Shown: positions 45,575 through 59,053, numbered from the stretch's first letter. The stretch is DNA of 64,000 bases from Solanum dulcamara (GCF_947179165.1 NC_077246.1:68544421-68608420), one strand, 5' to 3'. Made by a program: numbers and translations. Notes: generated by a model from the letters alone, not told the origin.

Positions 45575-48500
45575 TGTAACACCCCCCAAAATTTTCCGCT
45601 AAGATTCGAACATTTCTTCACGTGTGGGTAGACTCGGACCGGAGGACTTGTAATTCTACACATGAGTTAGGATTAATTCCTAAGTATTTAAAGTGTGTTA
45701 GATGTGTTTAGGGGTCATAAGGGATCTCTAACACCAAGTCGAGTCCAAAGAACTCCAATTGATTAAGTTTTCGGACGAGTTAGTTTAAGGGTCAACTTCA
45801 AACGACCATATCTCCTTGGATATAAAGAACTGGGTGGCCCACGACCTACCAAATTAAAGGTATTTGAGTCTTATTTCCAACTCCACCAAGATTGCAATTT
45901 TTGGAGTTCGGAGTCAAAAGTTATGGCTATTTTACTACAGACTAGTACTGCAGGAATTTCAAGCCTGGGCGAAATTTGGGCTTGGCGCTCCAGTGGCGCC
46001 CCACGCCACTATAGCGCCAGAAAACAGCCTCAGTAGTTTGGGGCTTGGCGCGACGCGCCACTATTAGATGTGCAGGTTTTTAAGCCTATTTTGGCTTGGC
46101 GCTGCAGTGGCGCGACGCGCCACTATAGCGCCAACAAGATTTTTGCCCATTTTTCAGATTTTTGAAGAGGGACAAATTGGACTTTTTCCCTAATTACATA
46201 TACCCTATCCTTGAACGTTTTGGGACCATTTTTCAGCCCCCACTCTCTCTCTAAAATCCCTAGGAGCTTCTCTCTCTCTCTTCTTCTTCTTCCCCAAATC
46301 CATCTCCAACAAAGGGTGCCTTCAAGAGTTTCAAGGATTCAAGTCTTCCATTGAAGACCTAACATCAAGTTCCTTCAAAGTCTTCAAACAAGGTATGTAA
46401 GGCTAATCTAAAATATGGATTTAGTTCTTCCATATGCCCATATATATGTGTGGATAGAAGTTGTGAAAGAGTTGAACCTTCTTAGAAGGTTTTCTTGAAA
46501 GTTTTTCCTAAACTATGGAATGTTTTAGATATAAATGGTTGATTGGTGATTTTAATGACTTGAGTTACTAAATAGTTATCTTTCATATTTTTGGCTACAA
46601 ATGTATCTTTGTATATAGATTTATAGGTATTGACGATATTCTTGAGTTGAGTTTTGTTGAGAGTATGGGTTCATGTTTCATTCACATGAACTCAAGATGA
46701 GATTTCTTGTCATAAATGTCTTGAGGTTGAGATGGATAGTTGTGTGTATATATATGTATTGATTGGAATGAAAAGAATGAATTGATTAGTTAAGAATGTC
46801 CCTTTGCTTCTATAAAATGAACATAGGACAAAAATAAGGATTTTTGGAGTAGATGGTTGATGATTGATGTGATGATGATACTTGACAATGATGTGATGAT
46901 AATGTTTGATGATGATGTAAATGATAATATATGATGATGATGTGATGATGATGTTTTGGTGACGATGTGAGTGATGATGTGAATGGTGCTTATTTAATAT
47001 ATGTAGAATGGTTGACGAAAAGGTATATTGATGAGGATGTTATGTGATGAAGTGGATTGGAGTCTAATGTGAGTTTGTGGTATGTGATGTGCATAATTTG
47101 AGTTGGTTGGAGTCTTAGGTATGTTTTGAAAATAAATGATCTTTTGAGGAGGAGCTTTAAATAAATTAATTGTGAACCTTTTTGCATAAACTACTTATAC
47201 ACTATTTTGAGTCTAAAGAATTAATAGTTTTATCTTTGATTTAGAAAAGAGTTTAAGTATGAGTTGAGCAAGAGGAGCCTTTCAATGAGTTGAGTATTTT
47301 TACATTAAAGTATTTATTTTGAGTTTGAGTTGAGGAGTTGAAATTATATTTTGATGTACATAACATTTTCTACATTCATTGAGTCGAGATTGTATAAATT
47401 TTTAAAGAGAAGAGTTTGATGATTTGAGATGAGTCGATTTGAAAGAAGGTCCAATGAGACTTTTCATTACGAGTTAATTGAGTTGAAATGAGAACAGAGT
47501 TGATGAGGTGGCAATATTCCACATGAAACTAGCCATGAGGGCTTGTTTGAGATGATTGAAGGAGTTTTATGAGCATGGAGTCATGGGAGGAGTATTGAGC
47601 ACCGAATTGAGCAAGAGTACAGTCCATACTCGAACCCAATACCTGTGTTGCCAAACGTAGGGGGGATTGAACCATTAAGTCGGATGCTTCCCCGAGAGAT
47701 TTGTCCTGACATTATAGGACTTGGTTGGATTGGATCCATGAGGTTCGTCGTTCATGCCCTGGCAAGGTATGAACGGGCGTGGCAACGACGTCGTTTCGTT
47801 GTACCTTCACTGGCTCATAAGTGTTGGTTGTCGGTTAAGAGAAACTCCCATTTAGGTCTTGATAGTACTCTAAGTCAGTTTAGTTGAGTGAGTTGCTATA
47901 TGCTTATGAGTTAGTCCTGTCTACACTATTTCTTGTTAGACTTAGGACACTTGAGTGAGTTGTTACAGATTTATTGAGTTGAGTCCTTTGAGTTGAATTG
48001 TAAAACGTTGCATAATTTAATTTGCATATTTACTGAGTTGAGTCCTTTGAGCTGATTGTTGAGTTGAATGTTGAGTAGATTGTATACGGTCGGATTGGAG
48101 TAGATGAATTGTGATTGGAATGAATGGAATGGTATGTGACTAGATTGGATTTGATTATTTAGTTAATTGTTGAGTTGAGTGTATATAATCGGATTGCGCA
48201 TGATTGAAAGGGATCGAATTGTAAATGAATTGATTGAACAGTATTGTGTATGATTGGATTTGGACTGTATGGTATATGATTGATCTTTGTCTAAAAATGT
48301 ATTATTACTTTAGACTTATGACGCCTTGTTGAGTCTCTCTTATCTTTTCAATTTGAGATATTTGGACCGCTGCTATTCTTCCTTGAGGTATGTTTCATTC
48401 TGCCATTTTACATACCAGTACATTCCACGTACTGACGCCATTTGGCCTGCATCGTTTCATGATGCAGAGACAGGTTTAAGAGATCGTCAATAGGAGCATC

Positions 48501-48925
48501 ATTGGGGATCTATTCGCACTCAGCGTGTTGGTGAGTCCTCCCCTACATTCGGAGGACACCGTCTGTGTATTCTTGCATCGAGTTAGCCCTTTTCATTTTG
48601 ATTTGAGGTAGCCATGAACATGTCATTGGCACCAATTAGATAGTAGTGATAGAGGCTTCATAGACTAGATAGTGATGAGTCGATCGAGTTATTCTTGTCA
48701 AACTATTTATAATGACAAATATTAGAGTTGAATTTGTTGGCCATGGCCTTTATTCTTTGAGTTAGACTGAGGTTTGAGTTGCCCACTGAATATTCTCTTT
48801 ATTCTTTTGTCTTCCGCTGATCGAATGAATGAACGGATGTGTGATCAGGCTATGTGGTTCGCTTGGGAGCCAGAAATGGTTTCTGAGTGCCGGTTACGTC
48901 TAGGGTACCCTCCCGGGGCGTGACA
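45575..48925 (+). repeat. 5' LTR of the non-autonomous element
   Basis: 3351 bp, TGTAACACCCC...GGGCGTGACA. It contains GGCGC palindromes (45983-46131, with TGGCGCGACGCGCCA at 46046-46060 and 46108-46122), a CT/CTT-rich leader (46244-46292), the splice donor AGGTATGTAAGG at 46391, and a GATGATGAT-rich block (46855-46985). Confidence 0.95.
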
Positions 48926-50606
48926 AACATGGTATCAGAGCACAGAGTTCAAGTGTCCTAGGGAGTCTATGAAGCCGTGTCTAGTAGAGTCTTGCTTATG
49001 GGTGTGTTGTGCACCACCCTTATAATCAGGAGGCTATAGGACATTAGGAATTGTTTCCCTTCTTTCATATTCTAGATTCGTGCGATAGAGTTTAACTCTA
49101 TGAATGTTCCTTTCTAGTTCGTGCGTTGCTCAAATCTATTTGACTACCCCTCATACTCAAGGTAGTTGAGATGGTAAATATAAGATTCTTATTGGTGAGT
49201 TAAGATAATGTTTTGAGGAGATGAAGAGACTGCTCAAGGCTTGAGAGGAGCCGATTAATGTGCTTAACTCTATTGATTGAAAGAATGCACTCTCATTCAA
49301 ATGAATCGTGCATTGAGTCAGAGCGAGATGTATTCTAGAATCTTATCCCTATATCTTGATTTGAATGTTACCTTCGAGGGGGAAGTTGCGTATCTAAGTG
49401 ATAAGTGTCATCATCCGATGGAGTGTAATCCGAGGCATGAAGAGCTATGGTTGATGGGATGATTGTAGAGTTAGAAAGAGGGAGTTAGAGGAGTAGAACT
49501 CAAATAGTGAGAATGGTGGTTGATTGAGTCCTACAATTAGGGTGAAGTATTTATGAGGTGAGTAACGAGATGTAATGGATGATTGTGATAGTGCTAGTTT
49601 TAAGATTTGATTTGGTAGGTTTGACACGACGTATGTGAGAGATTAAGATATTAACTTGAGAGAAGTGTGTGCTATGAATGGAGGTGTATGTGACCCTCAA
49701 ATGTAAATAGTGAGTTGAGGCTAAGTCATTTTATAAGAAGAGGCTTAGGATGTGTATATGAAATAGTATAGATTTGAATGAGGCTCTAATTTTATGAGTT
49801 GCTTTGGGGTGACTAGTTAGTATCCTTTAGTTGATGCCTTTAAGCTAAGGGGGAGATGATAGGGTAATGAGCCAAAGTAAGTCTTGAGCTTTCGATAGTG
49901 ATGAGTTGGCCAAGATGATAGTAGATGGAGTTGAGTAAGAGTAGATGAGGGAGAGTGAGTGCTTCCCGATTGTGATAGTTGTGTTGTACTTGTCTAGTTT
50001 AGGATAGATGTGTGGAGGAGGAGTGAGATGAGACCTTGTGATGAGCGATAGATGGTAAGAGTATGTTAGTATGTCTCTGGGTGAGAGCTCATACAATAAT
50101 GAAGGTAGAAGTAGTAAGGTAAGACCGAGAATTCTTAGATGAGAGTGAGGTAGTTAGAGTGATAAGTTTGAGAGTATGATTGTCACTGTGAGAGTGATGG
50201 TAGTAGGCTAACGATTGCATTTGGGGGAAAGATTGGAGGTTCATGAAGGGCGTAATGAGGCTTGGAAAGGAGGGGAAGTTTGGACACCGATATATTGACC
50301 TTATGAAATTGTGAAGAGGATTAGGAATGTCGCTCATGAGTTGGAGTTCGACAATTGACGATCTAGAGGTTGGAATGATTCGGTTGATAGAGTTTCGATG
50401 TTCTATTCGTGCCTAATGATGAGAATGTTGAGGGTGATGTTCCTATTCTTGACTTGAAGTAGTTTGCCTATTCTTGAGTCGAAATAGTTGATTGTCTAGA
50501 TTGTTTGATGTGGTTGATTTGATTGAGTATCGATTCTTATTCGTGCCTCGAGTCCACTATTGGTTTACTCATCATTCGAGGACGAATGATCCCAAGGGGG
50601 AGATAT
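48926..50606 (+). other. Internal region without protein-coding capacity
   Basis: It begins with the Met-tRNA primer site and ends with the polypurine tract. The longest open frames are below about 85 codons and have no family resemblance. A stretch around 50280-50360 retains a frameshifted likeness to the integrase C-terminal region (PYEIVKRIRNVAHELEFD). Confidence 0.85.
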
Positions 50607-53600
50607 TGTAACACCCCCCAAAATTTTCCGCTAAGATTCGAACATTTCTTCACGTGTGGGTAGACTCGGACCGGAGGACTTGTAATTCTACACATGAGTT
50701 AGGATTAATTCCTAAGTATTTGAAGTGTGTTAGATGTGTTTAGGGGTCATAAGGGATCTCTAACACCAAGTCGAGTCCAAAGAACTCCAATTGATTAAGT
50801 TTTCGGACGAGTTAGTTTAAGGGTCAACTTCAAACGACCATATCTCCTTGGATATAAAGAACTGGGTGGCCCACGACCTACCAAATTAAAGGTATTTGAG
50901 TCTTATTTCCAACTCCACCAAGATTGCAATTTTTGGAGCTCGGAGTCAAAAGTTATGGCCATTTTACTACAGACTAGTACTGCAGGAATTTCAAGCCTGG
51001 GCGAAATTTGGGCTTGGCGCTCCAGTGGCGCCCCACGCCACTATAGCACCAGAAAACAGCCTCAGTAGTTTGGGGCTTGGCGCGACGCGCCACTATTAGA
51101 TGTGCAGGTTTTTAAGCCTATTTTGGCTTGGCGCTGCAGTGGCGCGACGCGCCACTATAGCGCCAACAAGATTTTTGCCCATTTTTCAGATTTTTGAAGA
51201 GGGACAAATTGGACTTTTTCCCTAATTACATATACCCTATCCTTGAACGTTTTGGGACCATTTTTCAGCCCCCACTCTCTCTCTAAAAGCCCTAGGAGCT
51301 TCTCTCTCTCTCTTCTTCTTCTTCCCCAAATCCATCTCCAACAAAGGGTGCCTTCAAGAGTTTCAAGGATTCAAGTCTTCCATTGAAGACCTAACATCAA
51401 GTTCCTTCAAAGTATTCAAACAAGGTATGTAAGGCTAACCTAAAATATGGATTTAGTTCTTCCATATGCCCATATATATGTGTGGATAGAAGTTGTGAAA
51501 GAGTTGAACCTTCTTAGAAGGTTTTCTTGAAAGTTTTTCCTAAACTATGGAATGTTTTAGATATAAATGGTTGATTGGTGATTTTAATGACTTGAGTTAC
51601 TAAATAGTTATCTTTCATATTTTTGGCTACAAATGTATCTTTGTATATAGATTTATAGGTATTGACGATATTCTTGAGTTGAGTTTTGTTGAGAGTATGG
51701 GTTCATATTTCATTCACATGAACTCAAGATGAGATTTTTTGTCATAAATGTCTTGAGGTTGAGATGGATAGTTGTGTGTATATATATGTATTGATTGGAA
51801 TGAAAAGAATGAATTGATTAGTTAAGAATGTCCCTTTGCTTCTATAAAATGAACATAGGACAAAAATAAGGATTTTTGGAGTAGATGGTTGATGATTGAT
51901 GTGATGATGATACTTGACAATGATGTGATGATAATGTTTGATGATGATGTAAATGATAATATATGATGATGATGTGATGATGATGTTTTGGTGACGATGT
52001 GAGTGATGATGTGAATGGTGCTTATTTAATATATGTAGAATGGTTGACGAAGAGGTATATTGATGAGGATGTTATGTGATGAAGTGGATTGGAGTCTAAT
52101 GTGAGTTTGTGGTATGTGATGTGCATAATTTGAGTTGGTTGGAGTCTTAGGTATGTTTTGAAAATAAATGATCTTTTGAGGAGGAGCTTTAAATAAATTA
52201 ATTGTGAACCTTTTTGCATAAACTACTTATACACTATTTTGAGTCTAAAGAATTAATAGTTTTATCTTTGATTTAGAAAAGAGTTTAAGTATGAGTTGAG
52301 CAAGAGGAGCCTTTCAATGAGTTGAGTATTTTTACATTAAAGTATTTATTTTGAGTTTGAGTTGAGGAGTTGAAATTATATTTTGATGTACATAACATTT
52401 TCTACATTCATTGAGTCGAGATTGTATAAATTTTTAAAGAGAAGAGTTTGATGATTTGAGATGAGTCGATTTGAAAGAAGGTCCAATGAGACTTTTCATT
52501 ACGAGTTAATTGAGTTGAAATGAGAACAGAGTTGATGAGGTGGCAATGTTCCACATGAAACTAGCCGTGAGGGCTTGTTTGAGATGATTGAAGGAGTTTT
52601 ATGAGCATGGAGTCATGGGAGGAGTATCGAGCACCGAATTGAGCAAGAGTACAGTCCATACTCGAACCCAATACCTGTGTTGCCAAACGTAGGGGGGATT
52701 GAACCGTTAAGTCGGATGCTTTCCCGAGAGATTTGTCCTGACATTATAGGACTTGGTTGGATTGGATCCATGAGGTTCGTCGTTCATGCCCTGGCAAGGT
52801 ATGAACGGGCGTGGCAACGACGTCGTTTCGTTGTACCTTCACTGGCTCATAAGTGTTGGTTGTCGGTTAAGAGAAACTCCCATTTAGGTCTTGATAGTAC
52901 TCTGAGTCAGTTGAGTTGAGTGAGTTGCTATATGCTTATGAGTTAGTCCTGTCTACACTATTTCTTGTTAGACTTAGGACACTTGAGTGAGTTGTTACAG
53001 ATTTATTGAGTTGAGTCCTTTGAGTTGAATTGTAAAACGTTGAATAATTTAATTTGCATATTTACTGAGTTGAGTCCTTTGAGCTGATTGTTGAGTTGAA
53101 TGTTGAGTAGATTGTATACGGTCGGATTGGAGTAGATGAATTGTGATTGGAATGAATGGAATGGTATGTGACTAGATTGGATTTGATTATTGAGTTAATT
53201 GTTGAGTTGAGTGTATATAATCGGATTGCGCATGATTGAAAGGGATCGAATTGTAAATGAGTTGATTGAACAGTATTGTGTATGATTGGATTTGGACTGT
53301 ATGGTATATGATTGATCTTTGTCTAAAAATGTATTATTACTTTAGACTTATGACGCCTTGTTGAGTCTCTCTTATCTTTTCAATTTGAGATATTTGGACC
53401 GCTGCTATTCTTCCTTGAGGTATGTTTCATTCTGCCATTTTACATACCAGTACATTCCACGTACTGACGCCATTTGGCCTGCATCGTTTCATGATGCAGA
53501 GACAGGTTTAAGAGATCGTCAATAGGAGCATCATTGGGGATCTATTCGCACTCAGCGTGTTGGTGAGTCCTCCCCTACATTCGGAGGACACCGTCTGTGT

Positions 53601-53957
53601 ATTCTTGCATCGAGTTAGCCCTTTTCATTTTGATTTGAGGTAGCCATGAACATGTCATTGGCACCAATTAGATAGTAGTGATAGAGGCTTCATAGACTAG
53701 ATAGTGATGAGTCGATCGAGTTATTCTTGTCAAACTATTTATAATGACAAATATTAGAGTTGAATTTGTTGGCCATGGCCTTTATTCTTTGAGTTAGACT
53801 GAGGTTTGAGTTGCCCACTGAATATTCTCTTTATTCTTTTGTCTTCCGCTGATCGAATGAATGAACGGATGTGTGATCAGGCTATGTGGTTCGCTTGGGA
53901 GCCAGAAATGGTTTCTGAGTGCCGGTTACGTCTAGGGTACCCTCCCGGGGCGTGACA
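50607..53957 (+). repeat. 3' LTR of the non-autonomous element
   Basis: 3351 bp, equal in length to the 5' LTR and nearly identical. Most differences are single transitions scattered along the repeat. Confidence 0.95.
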
Positions 53958-54139
53958 TAAATATTATTTAAAAATGGCGTCTCCGTCCGTCGTATTTTAT
54001 TACATTTTATTTGTCAATTGTTTTTTAAATAAGCGATGGACAGTGTTGCCTTGTCCGTCCTTTTTGGTCAAAATGGCGGTTAACTACTTAAAAAGGCGAC
54101 AGACAGGGCGACACTGTCCGTCGCTTTTTCTGAAATATT

Positions 54140-54334
54140 TCAAACCAGTGCCCGACTTTTTCTCATTTTCTTGGCGCTCTCTCTCTCTCTAAACCCTCTC
54201 CCTTCTCTCTAAAAATTCCGACCCCCACCCCCTTCTCCGCGTCGCCGTTGTTTGCCACTGCCACACCCTCCCGTCGTCGTCTTTGCCGTCGCCTCTCCCC
54301 ATCATCAGCTTCTCCATATTGTTAATAATAAGGT
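54140..54334 (+). promoter_or_regulatory. CACTA transposase 5' leader exon
   Basis: After the subterminal repeats comes a TTGGCGCTCTCTCTCTCTCT leader, then a CG- and C-rich stretch (CGCGTCGCCGTTG, CCGTCGTCGTC) ending AATAATAAG|GTTAGT near 54332. This looks like a 5' UTR exon with a splice donor. The matching acceptor would be TTTTGTAG at 59053, directly before the transposase ATG. No TATA box was identified. Confidence 0.5.
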
Positions 54335-55378
54335 TAGTTAGTTTAGGGTTTTAATTTTGAAAAAAAAATTAATTTGTTGATTTGTTAGTTAATTTATTTC
54401 ATTTAGTTTGTTTAATGTATGTTATTATTAACATAGTTAATTTGTATATGTAATTTTGAATTGGTGAATGTTAGAAATTAGATTTTAGGTCTTTGCTTTG
54501 ATTTGGATTGTTTTTTGAGTTGGAATTAAAGTGTTCTTGATGTTCAAATGTTATTAACATAATTAGTTCTTGAAGTTAGAATGTGAAAGAAGATTTTAGG
54601 GCTTTAGTTAGAATTGTGATTTTTTTTAATTAGATTGTGAATTGGGTATTGTTTTCGTTGGACTTGAATTGTTTTTGAAGATAAAATTAAAGTTAGAACA
54701 TGTAGTAATTAGAAGTTAGAATTTAGGATTTTTTTATGTTTGGAAGATATTCAAGTTAGAAAAATATTGGGTTAGAATGATTTTTGATGTTTGGAAGATA
54801 TTCAAGTTATGAACTTGGACTTTAGGATTTTTGAACTTAGATTTTTTTTTTTGGTTTGTATAAATTGTAAACTTTAGACTTTGGAAGTAATTATAACTTA
54901 GATACTTGAATTTTAGGATACTTGAATATAATTTAGAACTTGAATTGTGAGCTTGAACTTAGAACTTAGAACTTGAAATCTTGTTCAATTGTAGTAGTCC
55001 TTATGAACAAAATTAAGCTAATTAGAGTTAAACAATATTCAAAGTCATGAACTTAAACTCCAGGAGTTTTGAAGTTGAACTTTGAAATTTTTAGGTTTGT
55101 ATATGTTTGAACTCTTTAAACTTTAGAAGTAACTAGAGCTTAGAAGTTCATGTGGTTATTAACTTGAACTTTAGATACTTGAATTTTAGGAACTCAGAAC
55201 TTTTATAAATTATTTTGGTTTGGATAAATTTTAAACTTTTAGACTTTAAAACTAATTAATTAGAACTTTATGTTGTCATGAACTTGAACTTTAATTAGAT
55301 ACTTGAATACTCGTATTTTAGAACTTTAATTTGTATATACTTGAAACTTGTGATTTTGTTCTTGTTTAACTTAGAACA
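54335..55378. other. AT-rich CACTA intron, first part
   Basis: T- and A-rich DNA with dispersed variants of GAACTT(A/G)GA and TAGATACTTGAA, and no ORF. Probably the first intron of the transposase gene. It continues after the solo LTR. Confidence 0.5.
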
Positions 55379-58300
55379 TGTCACGCCCCGGGAGGGTACC
55401 CTAGATGTGGCCGGCACTCGAAGACCATTGCTGGTCCCCAAGCGAATCACTTGGTCCAATCACACATCCATTCAATATCAATCAATCAGCAGAAAGTTTA
55501 AAATAAAGAAATAATTTAGTGGGCAATCCAAATCAATGATCTAACTCAAGAAAGAAAGGTCATGGGCCAACAATTCAAACTCCAATCTTTGTCATTGAAA
55601 TTAGTTTGACAAGAATAATTCAAGGGAAAAAAATACTCAATCGACCCATCACTATCTAGTCTATGAAGCCTCTATCACTACTATCCAATTGGTGCCAATG
55701 ACATGTTCATGCCTACCTCAAATCAAAATGAAAAGGGCTAACTCGATGCAAGAATAACATAAGCGGTGTCCTCCGAATGTAGGGGAGGACTCACCAATAT
55801 GCTGAGTGTGTATAGATCCTCAATGGTGCTCCTATTGACGATCTCTTAAACCTGTCACTGCATCATGAAATGATGCAGGTCCAAATGGACGTCAGTGCAT
55901 AGAATGTACGAGTATGTAATATGGCAGAATGAAACATACCTCAAGGAAGAATAACGTTGGTTCAAATATCTCAAATCAGAAAGATAAGAGAGACTCAATC
56001 AAAGTGTCATAAGTCAAAAGTAAGAATACATTTTTAGACAAAGACCAATCATATACCATACAATCCAATCCAATCATGTACAATACAGTTCAATCAAATC
56101 ATTTACAATTCGATCCCATCCAATCACATACCACTCTATTTAACCCAATCACACATCATTCTATTCAATCTAATCCAATCGTACACTATCCGATCACATA
56201 TCATTTAATCTAATCCATCACATATCACCTAATCTAATCTAATCATACACAATCCAATCATATATCATCCAATCATATGCAATCAACTCCACCATAAAGT
56301 CAAAGGACTCAGCTCAATAGATATGCAAATTAAATTATGCAATGTTTTACAATTCAACCCAATCATCTACAATCACAATCAAACCAATCATATCAAGCAC
56401 AATCCATTCAATTGGGAGTTTCTCTAACCGACAACTATCACCATATGAGTGAGTGATAGTACAACAAGCCGACGTTGTTTCCATATCCGTTCATACCTTG
56501 CCAGGGTAAGAACGAATCAACAATCATGGATCCATAACCAATCAAGTCCTATCATGTCAGGACAGTAATTTAGGAAACATCCGACTTTAACGGTTTAATC
56601 CTCTCCTACATTTGGCGACGTAGTTTATTGGTTCGAGTATGGACTATACTCTTACCCAATTCGGTGCTCGATACTCCTCCCAAGACTCAATATGCTCATA
56701 TCTATCAAGTGAGTAAAATACTCAAAATACTCATTTAGTCTCATTGGACTCTTTTCAAAAATCAATCAAATCTGGCCTCATTGGTCCTTCTTTCAAATCG
56801 ACTCATCTCAAATCATCAAACTCTTGTCTTTAAATTTGATACCATCTTAACTCAATGAATGCAGAAAATATTAGATGCATTTAAAACATAATTTCAACTC
56901 CTCAACTCAAACTCAAAAGAGATATTTTTATGTAAAAATACTCAACTCGTTTATACTCAAAATACTCATGTTCAAAAATAATTAAAAGACTTCTCAAACT
57001 CAACTCATGCTTAAACTCCTTTTAAATCATAGATGAAAATAATCATTCTTTGAACTCAAAAATAGTGTGTAAATAGTTTATGCAAAATGTTCACAATCAT
57101 TTATTTAAAACTCCTTCTCAAAAGATCATTTATTTTCAAAATGTTCATAAGACTCCAATCAAATCAAATTATGCCAAATCACATTTCACATAATCACATT
57201 AGACTCCAATCCACTTCATCACACAACACTCTCATCAACATAACCTCTTCATCAATCATTCTACATATGTTAAATAACCACCATTCACATTATTATTCAC
57301 ACCATCATCAAAAATCATCATTCACATCATTATCAAACATCACCATTCACATTATTATCAAACATCTTGATCCAAAATTCTTATTTAATTCTATATTCCC
57401 TTTATAGAAACAAAAGTGACATTCTAGCTCTACCAAGATTTCATTTCTTTTTATGCCCTTCACATTCATAACTATCCCAAAATTCTTATATAACTAAAAA
57501 ATCAATTTCATCAAACTCATGTAAAAGAATACCTCATTTCGCTATGAAAAATAATATTATTTTTATTATACATAAAAACCATCAATCTCATCCTCAAGAT
57601 AAATTATGACCAAAAAGAAATCTCATCTTGGGTTCATGTAAATTAATATATGAATCCATACTCTCAACAAAGTCAACTCAAGAACATCATTAACACATTT
57701 TAGTAATATTATATAGTTTAGGAAATTTCAAGAAAACCTTCATAGAAGGTTCAAATCTTTCACAACTTCTATCTAACACATCTATAGGCATATGGAAGAA
57801 CTCATTCCATATTTTAGGTTAGCCTTACATACCTTTCTTGAAGATCACCCCACCGGAAACCAAGACTTGACTTGAAGATCTTGAATAATTGAGCTTTTGA
57901 GGGCAAATCTTGTTGGAGATGTTTGGGAGAAAAGAGAATGGAGATTGTGGTTTTTTAGAGAGGGGCACAAGACTGAAAATATTGTCCAAATCAATAAAGG
58001 CTAGAGTATATATAATTAGGGGAAAAGTCCAATTTGCCCTTCCTCAAAAATCTGGAAAACTGGGCAAATATCCTGCTGGCGCTATACTGGCGCATCGTGC
58101 CACTGCAGCGCTAAGCCAAAATGGGCTTAAAACCTTGCACACCTAATAGTGGTGCATCGCGCTAAGGACCAAACTACTGAGGCTGTTTTCTGGCGCTATA
58201 GTGGCGCCGGGCGCCACTGGAGTGCCAAGCCTAAATTTTTTGCAGTTAGAGTCCAGGCCTATAGTACTAGTCTGTATAAAAAGGGTCATAAATTTTGACT

Positions 58301-58626
58301 TCGAACTCAAAAATTACAATCTTGGTGGCGTTGGAAAGAAGACTCAAAGACCTTTAATTTGGTAGGTTGTGGGCCACCCAGTTCGTTATATTCAAAGAGA
58401 TATGGCCGTTTGAAGTTGACCCATATACTAACTCATCCGAAAACTTAATCGATTGGAATTCTTTGGACTCGACTTGGTGTTAGAGATCACTAAACACATC
58501 TAACACACTTCAAATACTTAAGAATTAATCCTAACTCATATATAAAATTACAAGTCCTTCGGTTCGAGTCTACACACACGTGAAGAAATGTTCGAGTCTT
58601 TGCGAAAAACATTCCGAGGTATTACA
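55379..58626 (-). mobile_element. Solo LTR of the Del-like Ty3 family
   Basis: A 3248-bp LTR in reverse orientation. The plus strand runs from TGTCACGCCCCGGGAGGG to GAGGTATTACA and is flanked by the perfect TSD GAACA (55374-55378 and 58627-58631). Family landmarks appear in reverse order: CCATCATC runs (57300-57365), the minus-strand splice donor near 57825, and GGCGC palindromes (58078-58230). There is no second LTR. It lies in the CACTA first intron. Confidence 0.95.
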
Positions 58627-58631
58627 GAACA

Positions 58632-59040
58632 TCAGACTTGAATTATTTATAATTTGAACTTAACTATAAGTTGAACTTAATTATTACATGAATTAATTAA
58701 TTATAACTTGAACTAATCATAACTTGAACTTAATTATTATATGAATTAATTAATTATAACTTGAATTAATTAGAATTTAAACTTAATTATAGGTTGAATT
58801 AATTATAACTTGAACTTAATTATTATATGAATTAATTAAATTATAACTTGAATTAATCATAACTTGAACTTAATTATTATAACTTGAATTAATTAGAATT
58901 TGAACTTAATTAGAAGTTGAATTAATTATAACTTGAACTTAATTATTATATGAATTAATTAATTATAACTTGAATTAATTAGAGTTTGTAGTCTCAATAA
59001 ATTGTAGTCATTATAAACTAATTAATTAAGCTTGAATATA
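58632..59040. repeat. AT-rich tandem repeats in CACTA intron
   Basis: Variants of a unit built from TTGAACTTAATTATTATATG and AATTAATTATAACTTGAA recur at least five times, with units of about 50-75 bp of uneven length. The stretch ends just before the splice acceptor at 59053. The same style of repeat, less regular, fills 54900-55370. Confidence 0.75.
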
Positions 59041-59053
59041 TGTAATTTTGTAG

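Larger units (their letters stand above)
45575..53957 (+). mobile_element. Complete non-autonomous LTR retrotransposon of the Del-like family
   Basis: An 8383-bp element with TSD TAAAT (45570-45574 and 53958-53962). Two LTRs of exactly 3351 bp flank an internal region of only 1681 bp (48926-50606). The primer site TGGTATCAGAGCAC (48930-48943) and polypurine tract (AAGGGGGAGATAT) are in place. The interior has no gag-pol frame. Only decayed traces remain, such as CCTTATGAAATTGTGAAGAG near 50300, which resembles the end of integrase. About 20 LTR differences by eye (0.6 percent) mean it moved recently, presumably with proteins from a related autonomous element. It interrupts the CACTA subterminal repeats. 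Confidence 0.95.

Noticed and set aside
45864..46067. ORF starting MSLISNSTKIAIFG, recurring at 50896 and 62987
   Set aside because: It is LTR sequence crossing the GGCGC palindromes. Recurrence follows the LTRs and no protein family is recognised.
46855..46985. GATGATGAT-rich runs that look like a repeat array
   Set aside because: A degenerate trinucleotide repeat present in every LTR of the family; no constant repeat-spacer structure, so not CRISPR-like.
57910..58146. Plus-strand ORF of 78 codons (MLEMFGRKENGDCG)
   Set aside because: It lies within the reverse-oriented solo LTR and corresponds to its leader and palindrome region.
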